A stretch of DNA of 18,733 nucleotides from Chloroflexota bacterium (GTDB lineage: Bacteria; Chloroflexota; Anaerolineae; UBA1429), in assembly GCA_012513595.1 (NCBI GenBank), contig JAAZBY010000449.1, positions 1 to 18,733 of the forward strand, in the 5' to 3' direction. Positions within the stretch are counted from its first letter, which is position 1, and each line of letters starts with the position of its first letter. Position numbers and translations under genes: made by a program. Of the stretch, positions 8,216 through 15,398 are shown piece by piece. The notes beneath the pieces are model-generated. The model did no database searches. It saw nothing but the letters and a program-made list of their open reading frames with translations, and was not told the origin of the DNA.

Positions 8216-10423
8216 ATGGCAGAGTCGGTCTGTGCCGGGCGCCCTTGCGCCGCGCTGCGCGTGCTCATCCTGGCCGCTGCGCAGGGGCCGCGGCCCGGCG
8301 TCGAGTACCCCCGGGCGCTGCAGAGGCTGGGCAATCAGGCGATCATCGACTATGTGCTGGCCCTGGCCCGGCAGTTCGCCCCGCCCAGCGACACCTATCT
8401 CATCGTGGGTTACCAGCATGCCGCCATCGAGGCGCATGTAGGCCCCCAGTACCAGTACGTCTTGCAGGAACAGGCCCTGGGCACCGGCCCCGCCGTGGCG
8501 CAGGCCCGCGCCGAACTGGCGGGCTTCTGCGGTGACGTCCTGGTGCTGTATGGTGACACGCCCCTCTTCCGCCTGTCGTCGCTGCGAGGCATGCTGACGC
8601 GGCACCGCCTCAAGCAGGCTGATCTCACGCTCCTTTCCGGCATTACCGACGAGCCCCTCCCCTACGGGCGGGTGGTCCGAGACGCCGCGGACCGCGTGGT
8701 CGACGTCATTGAGGAAGCCCAGGCCGACGATCGCACGCGGCGCATCCGCGAGCTCAACCTCGGCGCTTACGTGGCCCGCGCTCCGCGCATCTTTGAGGTG
8801 CTGGAAGGGCTCGAGCAGGCCAGCCAGGCCGGCCCCTATCCGCTGACCGATGCCGTGCGCGCCTTTGCCGAGGCGGGCGCCCGCGTGGAGGCCTACCAGA
8901 GCGCCGATGAGGAGGAGTTCCTGGGGATCAACACCCCCGAGGACCTGGAAGCCGCCGAGGTGATCCTGCAAAAGCGTATTCTGCGGCCGCGGCGCATTGA
9001 GGAAGAGAACATTATCCAGTTCGGCACCGGCGGCTGGCGGGCTGTGATCGGCGAGGGGTTCACGCTCCACAACGTCCGCCGCCTGTCGCAGGCCCTGGCC
9101 GGGCGCCTGCTGCGCACCGACCTCGAGCAGCGCGGCGTGCTGATCGGCTATGATCGGCGCTTCCTGTCGCGCAGCGCCGCCGAGGCGGCCGCCGAAGTCT
9201 TTGCCGGCAACAACGTTCCGGCCATCCTCCTGCCAGAGCCGGCCCCCACGCCCCTGGTTACCTATGCCACGGCCCAGGTCGGCGCGGCGTACGGCCTGGC
9301 TTTCACCGCCAGCCACAACCCGCCCGAGTGGAACGGGCTGAAGGTGTTCAAAGAGGACGGCTCGCTTCTCCTGGATGAGGAGAGCAACGCCATCGAGGCA
9401 GAGGCCAACGCGCTGGCCGACGAGGATGTCGTCAAGGTCGAGCTATCGGTGGCGCAGGCTGCCGGGCTGGTATGCATCCGCGACTATACCAACGAATACG
9501 TCGACGCGGTCGAGTCCTTTGTCGATATGGATGCCATCCGCAGGGCGGGGCTCCGGGTCGCCGTGGACCCGATGTACGGCGTCGGCGAGGTGACCATCGA
9601 CATCGTGCTGACCGAGGCGCGCTGCCGGGTGGCGACCATCCACGGGCGCCACGACCCCCTGTTCGGCGGGCGCTCTCCCGCGCCGGACATCGGAGCCTTG
9701 GGGCTGCTGGTCCACGAGGTGCGCGAGGGCCGCTTTGACCTGGGCTTGGCCACCGACGGGGACGCCGACCGCATTGCCATTGTCGACGAGCGCGGCCGCT
9801 ACATCCCGGTGAACGATCTGCTGCTGCTCCTCTACTGGTACCTCCATGAGGTTCGGGGCATGCGGGGGCCGGTGGTGCGCAACCTGGCCACCACCCACAT
9901 GCTGGATCGCCTGGCGCAGGCCCTGGGTGAGGAGTGCTTTGAGGTGCCCGTGGGGTTCAAGCACGTGGCCGAGGCGATGAAGCTGCACGGCGCCATTCTG
10001 GGCGGCGAATCGAGCGGCGGCCTCACCATTCGAGGGCACATCCTGGGCAAGGACGGTATCCTGGCGGCGGCACTGATCGTGGAGATGCTGTCCATCACCG
10101 GGGGCACCATCTCGGAGCTGTTGGAGGGGGTGTTCCAGCGGGTGGGCCGCCTGTACATGGCCGAGCTGAACGTGCCCGCCACGCCGGAGATGAAGGTCCT
10201 CTTCCCGCGGCACCTGAAACAGCACGAGGTTACCCACGTGGGGGCCTACCCGGTGCGCGGCATCCTGACCATCGATGGCACCAAGTTCCTGCTCGACGAC
10301 GACCAGTGGGTGCTGCTCCGCTTCTCGGGGACGGAGCCGCTCTTGCGCATCTTTGCCGAGGCGGACTCCCCCGAGCGCGCCGAGGAGCTCTTGCGCGCGG
10401 GGCAGCGGCTGCTGCCGATGTGA
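8216..10423 (+). CDS. Fused GlmU-like nucleotidyltransferase and phosphohexomutase
   Basis: This 735-residue protein joins two sugar-phosphate domains. Residues 14-250 match the pyrophosphorylase half of GlmU: LGTGPAVAQA (88-97), VLVLYGDTPLF (108-118), YGRVVRD (150-156), ELNLGAYVA (179-187) and YPLTDAV (208-214). The left-handed helix acetyltransferase half is absent. Residues 268-735 are a complete phosphoglucomutase/phosphomannomutase/GlmM-type enzyme: GTGGWRAVIG (270-279), the phosphoserine loop TASHNP (364-369, S366), metal loop DGDADR (514-519), sugar loop GESSGG (597-602) and phosphate loop RFSGTEP (702-708). The mutase looks active. The nucleotidyltransferase signature is unusual: LAAAQGPR instead of LAAGxGTR, and YPRAL instead of PKxL. 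GAGGAGG lies seven bases before the ATG. It probably makes or senses an activated sugar for cell-envelope glycans; the exact sugar is unknown. Confidence 0.93.
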   Translation: MAESVCAGRPCAALRVLILAAAQGPRPGVEYPRALQRLGNQAIIDYVLALARQFAPPSDTYLIVGYQHAAIEAHVGPQYQYVLQEQALGTGPAVAQARAELAGFCGDVLVLYGDTPLFRLSSLRGMLTRHRLKQADLTLLSGITDEPLPYGRVVRDAADRVVDVIEEAQADDRTRRIRELNLGAYVARAPRIFEVLEGLEQASQAGPYPLTDAVRAFAEAGARVEAYQSADEEEFLGINTPEDLEAAEVILQKRILRPRRIEEENIIQFGTGGWRAVIGEGFTLHNVRRLSQALAGRLLRTDLEQRGVLIGYDRRFLSRSAAEAAAEVFAGNNVPAILLPEPAPTPLVTYATAQVGAAYGLAFTASHNPPEWNGLKVFKEDGSLLLDEESNAIEAEANALADEDVVKVELSVAQAAGLVCIRDYTNEYVDAVESFVDMDAIRRAGLRVAVDPMYGVGEVTIDIVLTEARCRVATIHGRHDPLFGGRSPAPDIGALGLLVHEVREGRFDLGLATDGDADRIAIVDERGRYIPVNDLLLLLYWYLHEVRGMRGPVVRNLATTHMLDRLAQALGEECFEVPVGFKHVAEAMKLHGAILGGESSGGLTIRGHILGKDGILAAALIVEMLSITGGTISELLEGVFQRVGRLYMAELNVPATPEMKVLFPRHLKQHEVTHVGAYPVRGILTIDGTKFLLDDDQWVLLRFSGTEPLLRIFAEADSPERAEELLRAGQRLLPM

Positions 10424-10462
10424 TCGGCGCGCGCCCCGACATTCCGGAACGGAGTAGAACCC

Positions 10463-11464
10463 TTGACGACCCTGCTCGCCCAGATCGCCCCACAACGAAG
10501 CACCCAGTACGCCGACCTGGCGGCGGCGCTGGCACCGCACGAGCTGCGCCTGAGCCCGCTCGGCGCGCGGATTACGGCCATCGAGCCGCTGACCCTGGGT
10601 GGCCAGGGCTATCTGCGCCTCGAGCTGGGCGAGGACCTCGACGCAGCGCTGACCCGTGAGCTGGGCATGTTCGCCACGGTCAACGCCTTCTTTGAGCTCC
10701 ACGACCGCCTGGGAGGCCAGCCCGGCCCCTGGCTGCGGCCCGTAGAGACCGGCTATACCCCCCATCTGCCGACCGACCTGGTGATGGCCCGGCGGTACAA
10801 GGGCAAGACGAACGAGATGTTCACCCAGTTCCTGCTGAATGTGGCTCGGCACAGCAGCCGCTTCGCCGCCGAGGACTGGGCCTCGCTGCGCGTCATCGAT
10901 CCGCTGGCCGGCGGGGGCACCACGCTGCTCGTGGCGCTGACCCTGGGGGCGCACGCCGCGGGCGTGGAAAAGAGCCTCCAGGACGTGCAGACCACTGCGG
11001 CCTTCCTGCAGCGCTATGCCCGCGAAAAGGGGATCGCCTGCCGGGTCGTCGAAGAGCGCTTGCGGGGGATCGGCCGTCGCTGGTGGCTGACCCTGGGCAA
11101 GGCGCCCAATCCCCAGCAGTGCATGCTGGCGCAGGGAGAAACCGCGCGGGCCGACGCCCTGCTCCAGGGGTTCCGGCAAGCGCACCTGATCGTGGGCGAC
11201 CTGCCCTACGGCATCCAGCACCAGGGAGTGCTGACGTCCCTCCTGCAGGAGGCGCTGCCGGTGTGGACGGGGCTGCTCCTGCCGGGCGGGGCCCTGGCCC
11301 TGGCCTGGGACGCCACACGCTTCTCGCGGGGTGAGATGGTGGCCCTCGTGGCCGGTGAGACTCGGCTGACCGTCCTGGACGATTCCCCGTATGACGCCCT
11401 GGTTCATCGGGTGGATCGCGTCATTTGCAAGAGGGACGTACTCGTAGCACGGCGGGACGCCTAG
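10463..11464 (+). CDS. SAM-dependent RNA/DNA N-methyltransferase-like protein
   Basis: This 333-residue protein has the two core motifs of class I N-methyltransferases of the UPF0020/Trm11 type. The SAM-binding motif I VIDPLAGGGTTL is at 144-155, with an acidic E169 ending the next strand (AGVEKS). The catalytic motif IV DLPYG is at 246-250, a (D/N)PPY-like motif with Leu in place of the first Pro, found in tRNA guanine-N2 methyltransferases. The N-terminal 140 residues do not show an obvious THUMP domain; they may recognise the nucleic acid. The TTG at 10463 is the best start: GGAG is eight bases upstream and no in-frame ATG occurs near. It follows the sugar-enzyme fusion by 39 bases on the same strand and may be co-transcribed. 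tRNA or rRNA is the likeliest target, but this is inference. Confidence 0.83.
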   Translation: MTTLLAQIAPQRSTQYADLAAALAPHELRLSPLGARITAIEPLTLGGQGYLRLELGEDLDAALTRELGMFATVNAFFELHDRLGGQPGPWLRPVETGYTPHLPTDLVMARRYKGKTNEMFTQFLLNVARHSSRFAAEDWASLRVIDPLAGGGTTLLVALTLGAHAAGVEKSLQDVQTTAAFLQRYAREKGIACRVVEERLRGIGRRWWLTLGKAPNPQQCMLAQGETARADALLQGFRQAHLIVGDLPYGIQHQGVLTSLLQEALPVWTGLLLPGGALALAWDATRFSRGEMVALVAGETRLTVLDDSPYDALVHRVDRVICKRDVLVARRDA

Positions 11465-11511
11465 CGCGGGCTGGGCATCCTGCGGGCGTCACGCGGCGCC
11501 CCGCCACAAGC

Positions 11512-12597
11512 TCAGACGTTGAAGCGGATGTTCAGGATGTCGCCGTCCTGCACGGAATAGTCCTTGCCCTCCAGGCGCAACCGTCCCAGGCTGCGCGCCT
11601 TGGCCAGCGTCTGAGAGGAGATCATATCGTCGTAGGAGATGACCTCGGCCCGGATGAACCCACGCGCCAGGTCGCTGTGGATGGTGCCGGCCGCCTCGAC
11701 GGCGTGGGCGCCGCGGCGCACCGTCCAGGCGCGCACCTCGTCTTCGCCTACGGTAAAGAAGGACATCAGCCCCAGCAAACCGTAGGCCTCGCGCACTAGG
11801 CGGCTGAGCCCCGGCTCGGCGATGCCGTAACCTGCCAGGAACTCGGTCTTCTCATCCGCCGGAAGCTGCGCGATCTCCATCTCCAGGCTGCCGCGCAACG
11901 CCAGGGGCAGAGAGCGCCGGTGGCCGTTGGCCCAGTCGAGGTCCTCGGGCAGTGGGTCGCCCTCGCCGATGTTGAGAATCACCAGGCTGGGCTTGGCCGT
12001 CAGGAACTGGAACCCACGGATCAGCAGGGCCTCGTCGTCGGTCAGGTCGAGGTCGGTGATAGGGGTTTCGGCCTCCAGCGCCGCGGCCAGGCGCTGCATG
12101 AGGGCCAACTCGTGTTCCAGGGCCGCTTTTTCCGTGGCGCGGCTCTTCCTCAGGCCCTGCTCGATCCGTTCGATGCGCCGTTCGACGATGCCCAGGTCAG
12201 AAAGGAGCAGCTCGAGGCGCAGGCTGGCCAGGTCGCGCGCTGCGTCGACGCTGCCATCCGGGTGGGGAGCCAGCTCGCTAGCAAAGTCGCGCACCACCAG
12301 GACCAGGGCGTCGCAGCGGCTCAGGGCGTTCAGAGTCTGCTGGTCGAGGCCCTGGCGCTCACCGTTCCCGGCGCCGGCGCCGCTGACGTCGGTGAACTGC
12401 ACCTTGGCCCGCGTCGTCTTGCGTGGTGAGAACATGGCCGAGAGGAGGTCGACCCGCGGGTCGGCCACGTCCACCACGGCGGTGTGCTGCGCGCTGCGCC
12501 CGGAGGAGTAGGCGCCGGTCTGAGCGTCGCTACCGGTCAACGCGTTGAAAAGGGTCGTCTTGCCCGATTGGGGCAGGCCGATAATGCCAACTTCCAT
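11512..12597 (-). CDS. ychF: YchF/OLA1-type P-loop ATPase, divergent
   Basis: This 361-residue protein matches YchF in length (E. coli 363) and plan. YchF is a ribosome-associated Obg-family protein that prefers ATP. The Walker A motif is GLPQSGKTT (7-15), where most YchF have NVGKST. The switch II region reads DVSGAG near residue 70 instead of DIAGLVKGAS. The base-specificity motif is NIGE (family NVDE). The C-terminal TGS domain (about 276-361) is very close to the family: FFTVGEDEVRAWTV, ARGFIRAEVISYDD and the terminal LNIRFNV. Residues 130-185 form the coiled-coil helical insert. The ATG at 12597 has AGGGA about eight bases upstream. It is a single-gene unit convergent with the methyltransferase and divergent from larA. 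The assignment is firm; the G-motif differences are odd. Confidence 0.93.
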   Translation of the reverse strand: MEVGIIGLPQSGKTTLFNALTGSDAQTGAYSSGRSAQHTAVVDVADPRVDLLSAMFSPRKTTRAKVQFTDVSGAGAGNGERQGLDQQTLNALSRCDALVLVVRDFASELAPHPDGSVDAARDLASLRLELLLSDLGIVERRIERIEQGLRKSRATEKAALEHELALMQRLAAALEAETPITDLDLTDDEALLIRGFQFLTAKPSLVILNIGEGDPLPEDLDWANGHRRSLPLALRGSLEMEIAQLPADEKTEFLAGYGIAEPGLSRLVREAYGLLGLMSFFTVGEDEVRAWTVRRGAHAVEAAGTIHSDLARGFIRAEVISYDDMISSQTLAKARSLGRLRLEGKDYSVQDGDILNIRFNV

Positions 12598-12627
12598 GGG
12601 TCACATCCCTGCTAGCGGCGGGTGCCA

Positions 12628-12648
12628 GGCCCGGCCGAAGGCCGAGCC
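12628..12648 (-). other. Leader hairpin of ychF
   Basis: A 9-bp stem with one G-T pair and a 3-base loop begins about two bases after the expected ychF transcription start. Such 5'-terminal hairpins can protect mRNA from 5' decay. The lgt leader has the same arrangement. Confidence 0.4.
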
Positions 12649-12656
12649 AATCGATG

Positions 12657-12685
12657 ATTGTACGACCATCCCTGCGGCCGGCCAA
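12657..12685 (-). promoter_or_regulatory. Likely ychF promoter
   Basis: On the minus strand, TTGGCC (12680-12685) and TACAAT (12657-12662) are 17 bases apart. The expected start is near 12650, giving a leader of about 53 bases. Confidence 0.55.
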
Positions 12686-12728
12686 ATCAGGCCCGCGCTG
12701 CCCGGTGGGATGGTCAGGGGCGTTCCCC

Positions 12729-12757
12729 TTGTCCCGAGCGGAGGGCGGGTGTATAGT
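12729..12757 (+). promoter_or_regulatory. Likely larA promoter
   Basis: TTGTCC (12729-12734), a 17-base spacer and TATAGT (12752-12757) form a good sigma70 promoter. The start near 12764 leaves a short leader of about 25 bases that holds the GGAGGTG ribosome site. Confidence 0.65.
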
Positions 12758-12788
12758 CCGACGCATTATCCGTAACGGAGGTGTATTC

Positions 12789-14063
12789 GTGCCTAACTGG
12801 ACCGCAATGACGATTCCCTATGGGGAGAGCACGCTCTCCTTCCGCGTGCCCAGCGCCAACCTGACGGGTAGCTACTGGCCCCAACCCATGGCACCGGTGC
12901 CCGACGTGGCTGCCGAGATCCGCCGGGCCCTCTCGCAGCCGATCGGTGGACCGCAGCTGGCCGATCTTGTCCGTGGCGTCAAGAACCTCGTCCTGGTGGC
13001 CGATGACGGCACCCGCCCCACGCCAACGGACGTCATCCTGCCCCTGCTGCTCGACGCTTTGAACGCCGCCGGCGTGCCCGACGCGGCCATTCACCTGGTC
13101 ATCGCTTTGGGGACCCATCGCCCCATGACGGCGGAGGAGATCCTGGCCAAGTTTGGGCGCGAGGTCGTCTCTCGGATCCGTATCTCGAACCACGAGCCCT
13201 TCAACCCGCAGGCGCTGGCCAACGTCGGCACCACGCCCGGCGGCGTGCCCGTGGCCATCAACCGCACGGTGCTGGGGGCCGACCTGGTCATCGGCATCGG
13301 CAGCATCGTGCCGCACCACATCCCCGGCTTTTCTGGCGGGGCCAAGATCATCCAGCCGGGCGTCTGTGGGGACCGCACCACCGGTGAGGTGCATCTCCTG
13401 TCGGTGCGCCACCGCGTGAGCCTGATGGGCGTGGTAGAAAACCGGGTGCGCCAGGAAATGGAGGCCATCGCCGAGCGGGCCGGGCTGCGCGCCATCCTGA
13501 ACACGGTGCTGAACGCCGAGGGCGCGGTGGTGGGGGCGGTGTACGGCGACCCGCGGGCTGCCTTCCGGCAGGGGGTGGCGCTCTCTCGCCGCGTATACGG
13601 CGTGGAGATCCCGGCCTTGGCCGATATCGTCGTGGCCGGCTCACACCCCTGCGATTCCGAGTTCTGGCAGGCGCACAAGACGCTCTACGCCGCCGAGCTG
13701 TGCGTGAAGCAGGGCGGTACCATCATTATCGTGACGCCCTGCCCCGAGGGGGTGGCGGCCACGCATCCGGGCGTGCTGGAGTTCGGTGGTAAGGCCTGGG
13801 ATGAGATCGAGGCGGGGATCGCCAGCGGGGCCATCGACGACCTCACGGCGGCCGCCCTGACGCTGGCCTGGGCCAACGCCCGGGAGCGGGCCGACGTGTC
13901 GCTCGTCTCCGGGGGGATCAGCGACGACGAAGCCCATGCCCTGAGCTTTGCGCCGTTCGCCACCATCGACGAGGCCCTGGCCGACGCGTTCCGGCGGCAC
14001 GGTGAGCAGGCCACGGTGACGGTGTTGCCCTTCGCCCCCGATACGCTGCCGATCCTACCCTAA
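12789..14063 (+). CDS. larA: LarA-family nickel-dependent racemase
   Basis: This 424-residue protein belongs to the LarA family, whose best-studied member racemises lactate by hydride transfer to a nickel-pincer nucleotide (NPN) cofactor. Key residues of Lactobacillus plantarum LarA line up with a shift of one or two: the DDGTRP loop at 72-77, H110 (LGTHRP, cf. H108), H176 (PHHIPGFSGG, cf. H174), K186 (GGAK, cofactor lysine, cf. K184) and H202 (cf. H200). The catalytic and cofactor-binding set is therefore complete. A GTG start at 12789 is chosen because GGAGGTG lies six bases upstream; the frame is open to 12654 but that part would cover the promoter. No larB, larC or larE is present here. 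The family includes racemases for other 2-hydroxyacids, so the substrate is open. Confidence 0.92.
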   Translation: MPNWTAMTIPYGESTLSFRVPSANLTGSYWPQPMAPVPDVAAEIRRALSQPIGGPQLADLVRGVKNLVLVADDGTRPTPTDVILPLLLDALNAAGVPDAAIHLVIALGTHRPMTAEEILAKFGREVVSRIRISNHEPFNPQALANVGTTPGGVPVAINRTVLGADLVIGIGSIVPHHIPGFSGGAKIIQPGVCGDRTTGEVHLLSVRHRVSLMGVVENRVRQEMEAIAERAGLRAILNTVLNAEGAVVGAVYGDPRAAFRQGVALSRRVYGVEIPALADIVVAGSHPCDSEFWQAHKTLYAAELCVKQGGTIIIVTPCPEGVAATHPGVLEFGGKAWDEIEAGIASGAIDDLTAAALTLAWANARERADVSLVSGGISDDEAHALSFAPFATIDEALADAFRRHGEQATVTVLPFAPDTLPILP

Positions 14064-14088
14064 GCGGACTGGACTCCCTGAGAAAGAC

Positions 14089-14120
14089 CAGCGGCCTGCC
14101 GGGTGCCCGGCAGGCCGCTG
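14089..14120. terminator. Bidirectional terminator hairpin
   Basis: A 15-bp perfect inverted repeat (CAGCGGCCTGCCGGG and its complement around a 2-base centre) lies between the convergent ends of larA (14063) and prs (14142). No T-run is present. A terminator for both genes is the natural reading. Confidence 0.78.
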
Positions 14121-14141
14121 CTGCTATCTGTCGTGGGCGGT

Positions 14142-15140
14142 CTAGCCGTCGTCCTTGTCCGGCCAGTAGGCGAACAGGGAGCCCACCGACCTGCCCAGGA
14201 GGTTGCGACGCAAGGCCTCGGCAAAGATCGACGCCACCGAGAGGACCGTCATGTTCGGCAGGCGCTTTTCCGGCGGGATGGGCACCGTGTTCGTGGTGAC
14301 GATCTCCTCGAGCTCGGGAATGGCGGCCAGGCGCCCGATGGCCGGCCCGGTGAAGAGGCCATGGGTACAGGCCAGGGTCATGCGCGATACGTCGTTCTGG
14401 CGCAGGATGTCTACCAGGCCGACGATCGACCCGCCCGTGGCGACCTCATCGTCAAAGATGATGACATCTTTGCCGCGGATGTCCCCGATGATGCCGGCAT
14501 AGTGGACCGAATCGTCCGAGATCCGTTCCTTGTCTCCGGCGGCCACGCCCACCCCCAGCGCGCGGGCCAGCTTGGTGGCGCGCTTGGCGTTGCCGATATC
14601 GGGCGACAGGATCACGGTGTTGGCGCGGTCCCGCTGGCTAAAGTGCTGCACAAAGACCTGCTGGGCGGTGAGGTGGTCGGTCGGGACGCCGAAAAAGCCG
14701 TGCACCTGCGGGGAGTGCAGCGTCATGGTCATCACGTGGCTGGCACCCGCCGTGGAGAGCAGATCGGCGACCAGCCGCCCTGCGATGGAGATGCGGGGCT
14801 GATCCTTCTTGTCTGACCGGGCGTAAGAGTAGTACGGGATGACGGCATGGACCGTCTTGGCCGAGGCGCTGCGGGCGGCGTCGAGGAGCATCAACAGCTC
14901 CAGGAGGTTGTCGCTCACATCCGGGCAGAAGGACTGGATGATGGCCACATCCTTGCCCCGCACGCTGCGGCCGAGCTGCACAAAGAGGTTGTCGTTGCTA
15001 AAGCGGACGGTCTCTCGCCGACACAGGGTGCAGCCCAGGTTCTCGGCGATCTCTTCGGCAAGCTCCGGGTGCGAACTGCCGCTAAAGATGCGCAGCACAT
15101 CGCGAATACGTTGGTCCGTCTGTCTGTCCATGCCGGGCAT
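14142..15140 (-). CDS. prs: Ribose-phosphate pyrophosphokinase (PRPP synthetase)
   Basis: This 332-residue enzyme makes PRPP from ribose 5-phosphate and ATP for nucleotide, His and Trp synthesis. Family segments are in order: RIFSGSSHPELAEEIA (17-32), SDNLLELLMLLDA (76-88), IPYYSYARSDKK (101-112), the catalytic His region TLHSPQVHGFF (140-150, H142), SPDIGNAKRA (179-188), the flexible-loop pair K204/R206 and the PRPP loop FDDEVATGGS (229-238). Several are variants of the usual sequences (DxGGxxRA, VDDMIDTGGT), so it is a divergent member. The frame is open to 15629, but that extension would overlap lgt and looks non-coding. The ATG at 15140 follows AAAGGAG; a second ATG at 15131 is possible but too far from that site. 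Confidence 0.93.
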   Translation of the reverse strand: MPGMDRQTDQRIRDVLRIFSGSSHPELAEEIAENLGCTLCRRETVRFSNDNLFVQLGRSVRGKDVAIIQSFCPDVSDNLLELLMLLDAARSASAKTVHAVIPYYSYARSDKKDQPRISIAGRLVADLLSTAGASHVMTMTLHSPQVHGFFGVPTDHLTAQQVFVQHFSQRDRANTVILSPDIGNAKRATKLARALGVGVAAGDKERISDDSVHYAGIIGDIRGKDVIIFDDEVATGGSIVGLVDILRQNDVSRMTLACTHGLFTGPAIGRLAAIPELEEIVTTNTVPIPPEKRLPNMTVLSVASIFAEALRRNLLGRSVGSLFAYWPDKDDG

Positions 15141-15222
15141 GGCTCTCCTTTGGTCACTGGGCAGAACACGGGGCCTGCTGATGGGGCGAGGCGGCGACCC
15201 ATCGGGCCTCACACGGGAGTCC

Positions 15223-15251
15223 AGTCTACCACAACAGCAGGCCTCAGCCAA
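15223..15251 (-). promoter_or_regulatory. Likely prs promoter
   Basis: On the minus strand, TTGGCT (15246-15251) and TAGACT (15223-15228) are 17 bases apart. The start near 15216 gives a leader of about 75 bases with a weak GATGGG / CCCATC stem (15180-15203). Confidence 0.5.
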
Positions 15252-15305
15252 CTTGCCGAGGCCTCCTGCGCCGCCGGGCAGGCGTCGCAGGAGGGCAACC
15301 CAGCC

Positions 15306-15333
15306 TTGCGGCGCCGGGCCGGCGGCGTATAAT
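15306..15333 (+). promoter_or_regulatory. Likely lgt promoter
   Basis: TTGCGG (15306-15311), a 16-base spacer and a perfect TATAAT (15328-15333) precede lgt. The expected start is near 15340. Confidence 0.6.
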
Positions 15334-15341
15334 GGCGGCAA

Positions 15342-15359
15342 GGCTGGCACCGGCCAGCC
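15342..15359 (+). other. Leader hairpin of lgt
   Basis: GGCTGGC and GCCAGCC form a perfect 7-bp stem around an ACCG loop, starting about two bases after the expected transcription start. A possible mRNA-stabilising 5' hairpin, as at ychF. Confidence 0.4.
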
Positions 15360-15398
15360 GCACCACAGAGAGGCAGAACGGCCGTTCAGGAGGACGTG

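Noticed and set aside
9443..11407. A 654-codon open frame on the minus strand, antisense to the sugar-enzyme fusion and the methyltransferase
   Set aside because: It spans two well-supported genes, its product is rich in Gln, His, Gly and Arg without any domain, and long antisense frames are expected in GC-rich DNA with strong third-position bias.
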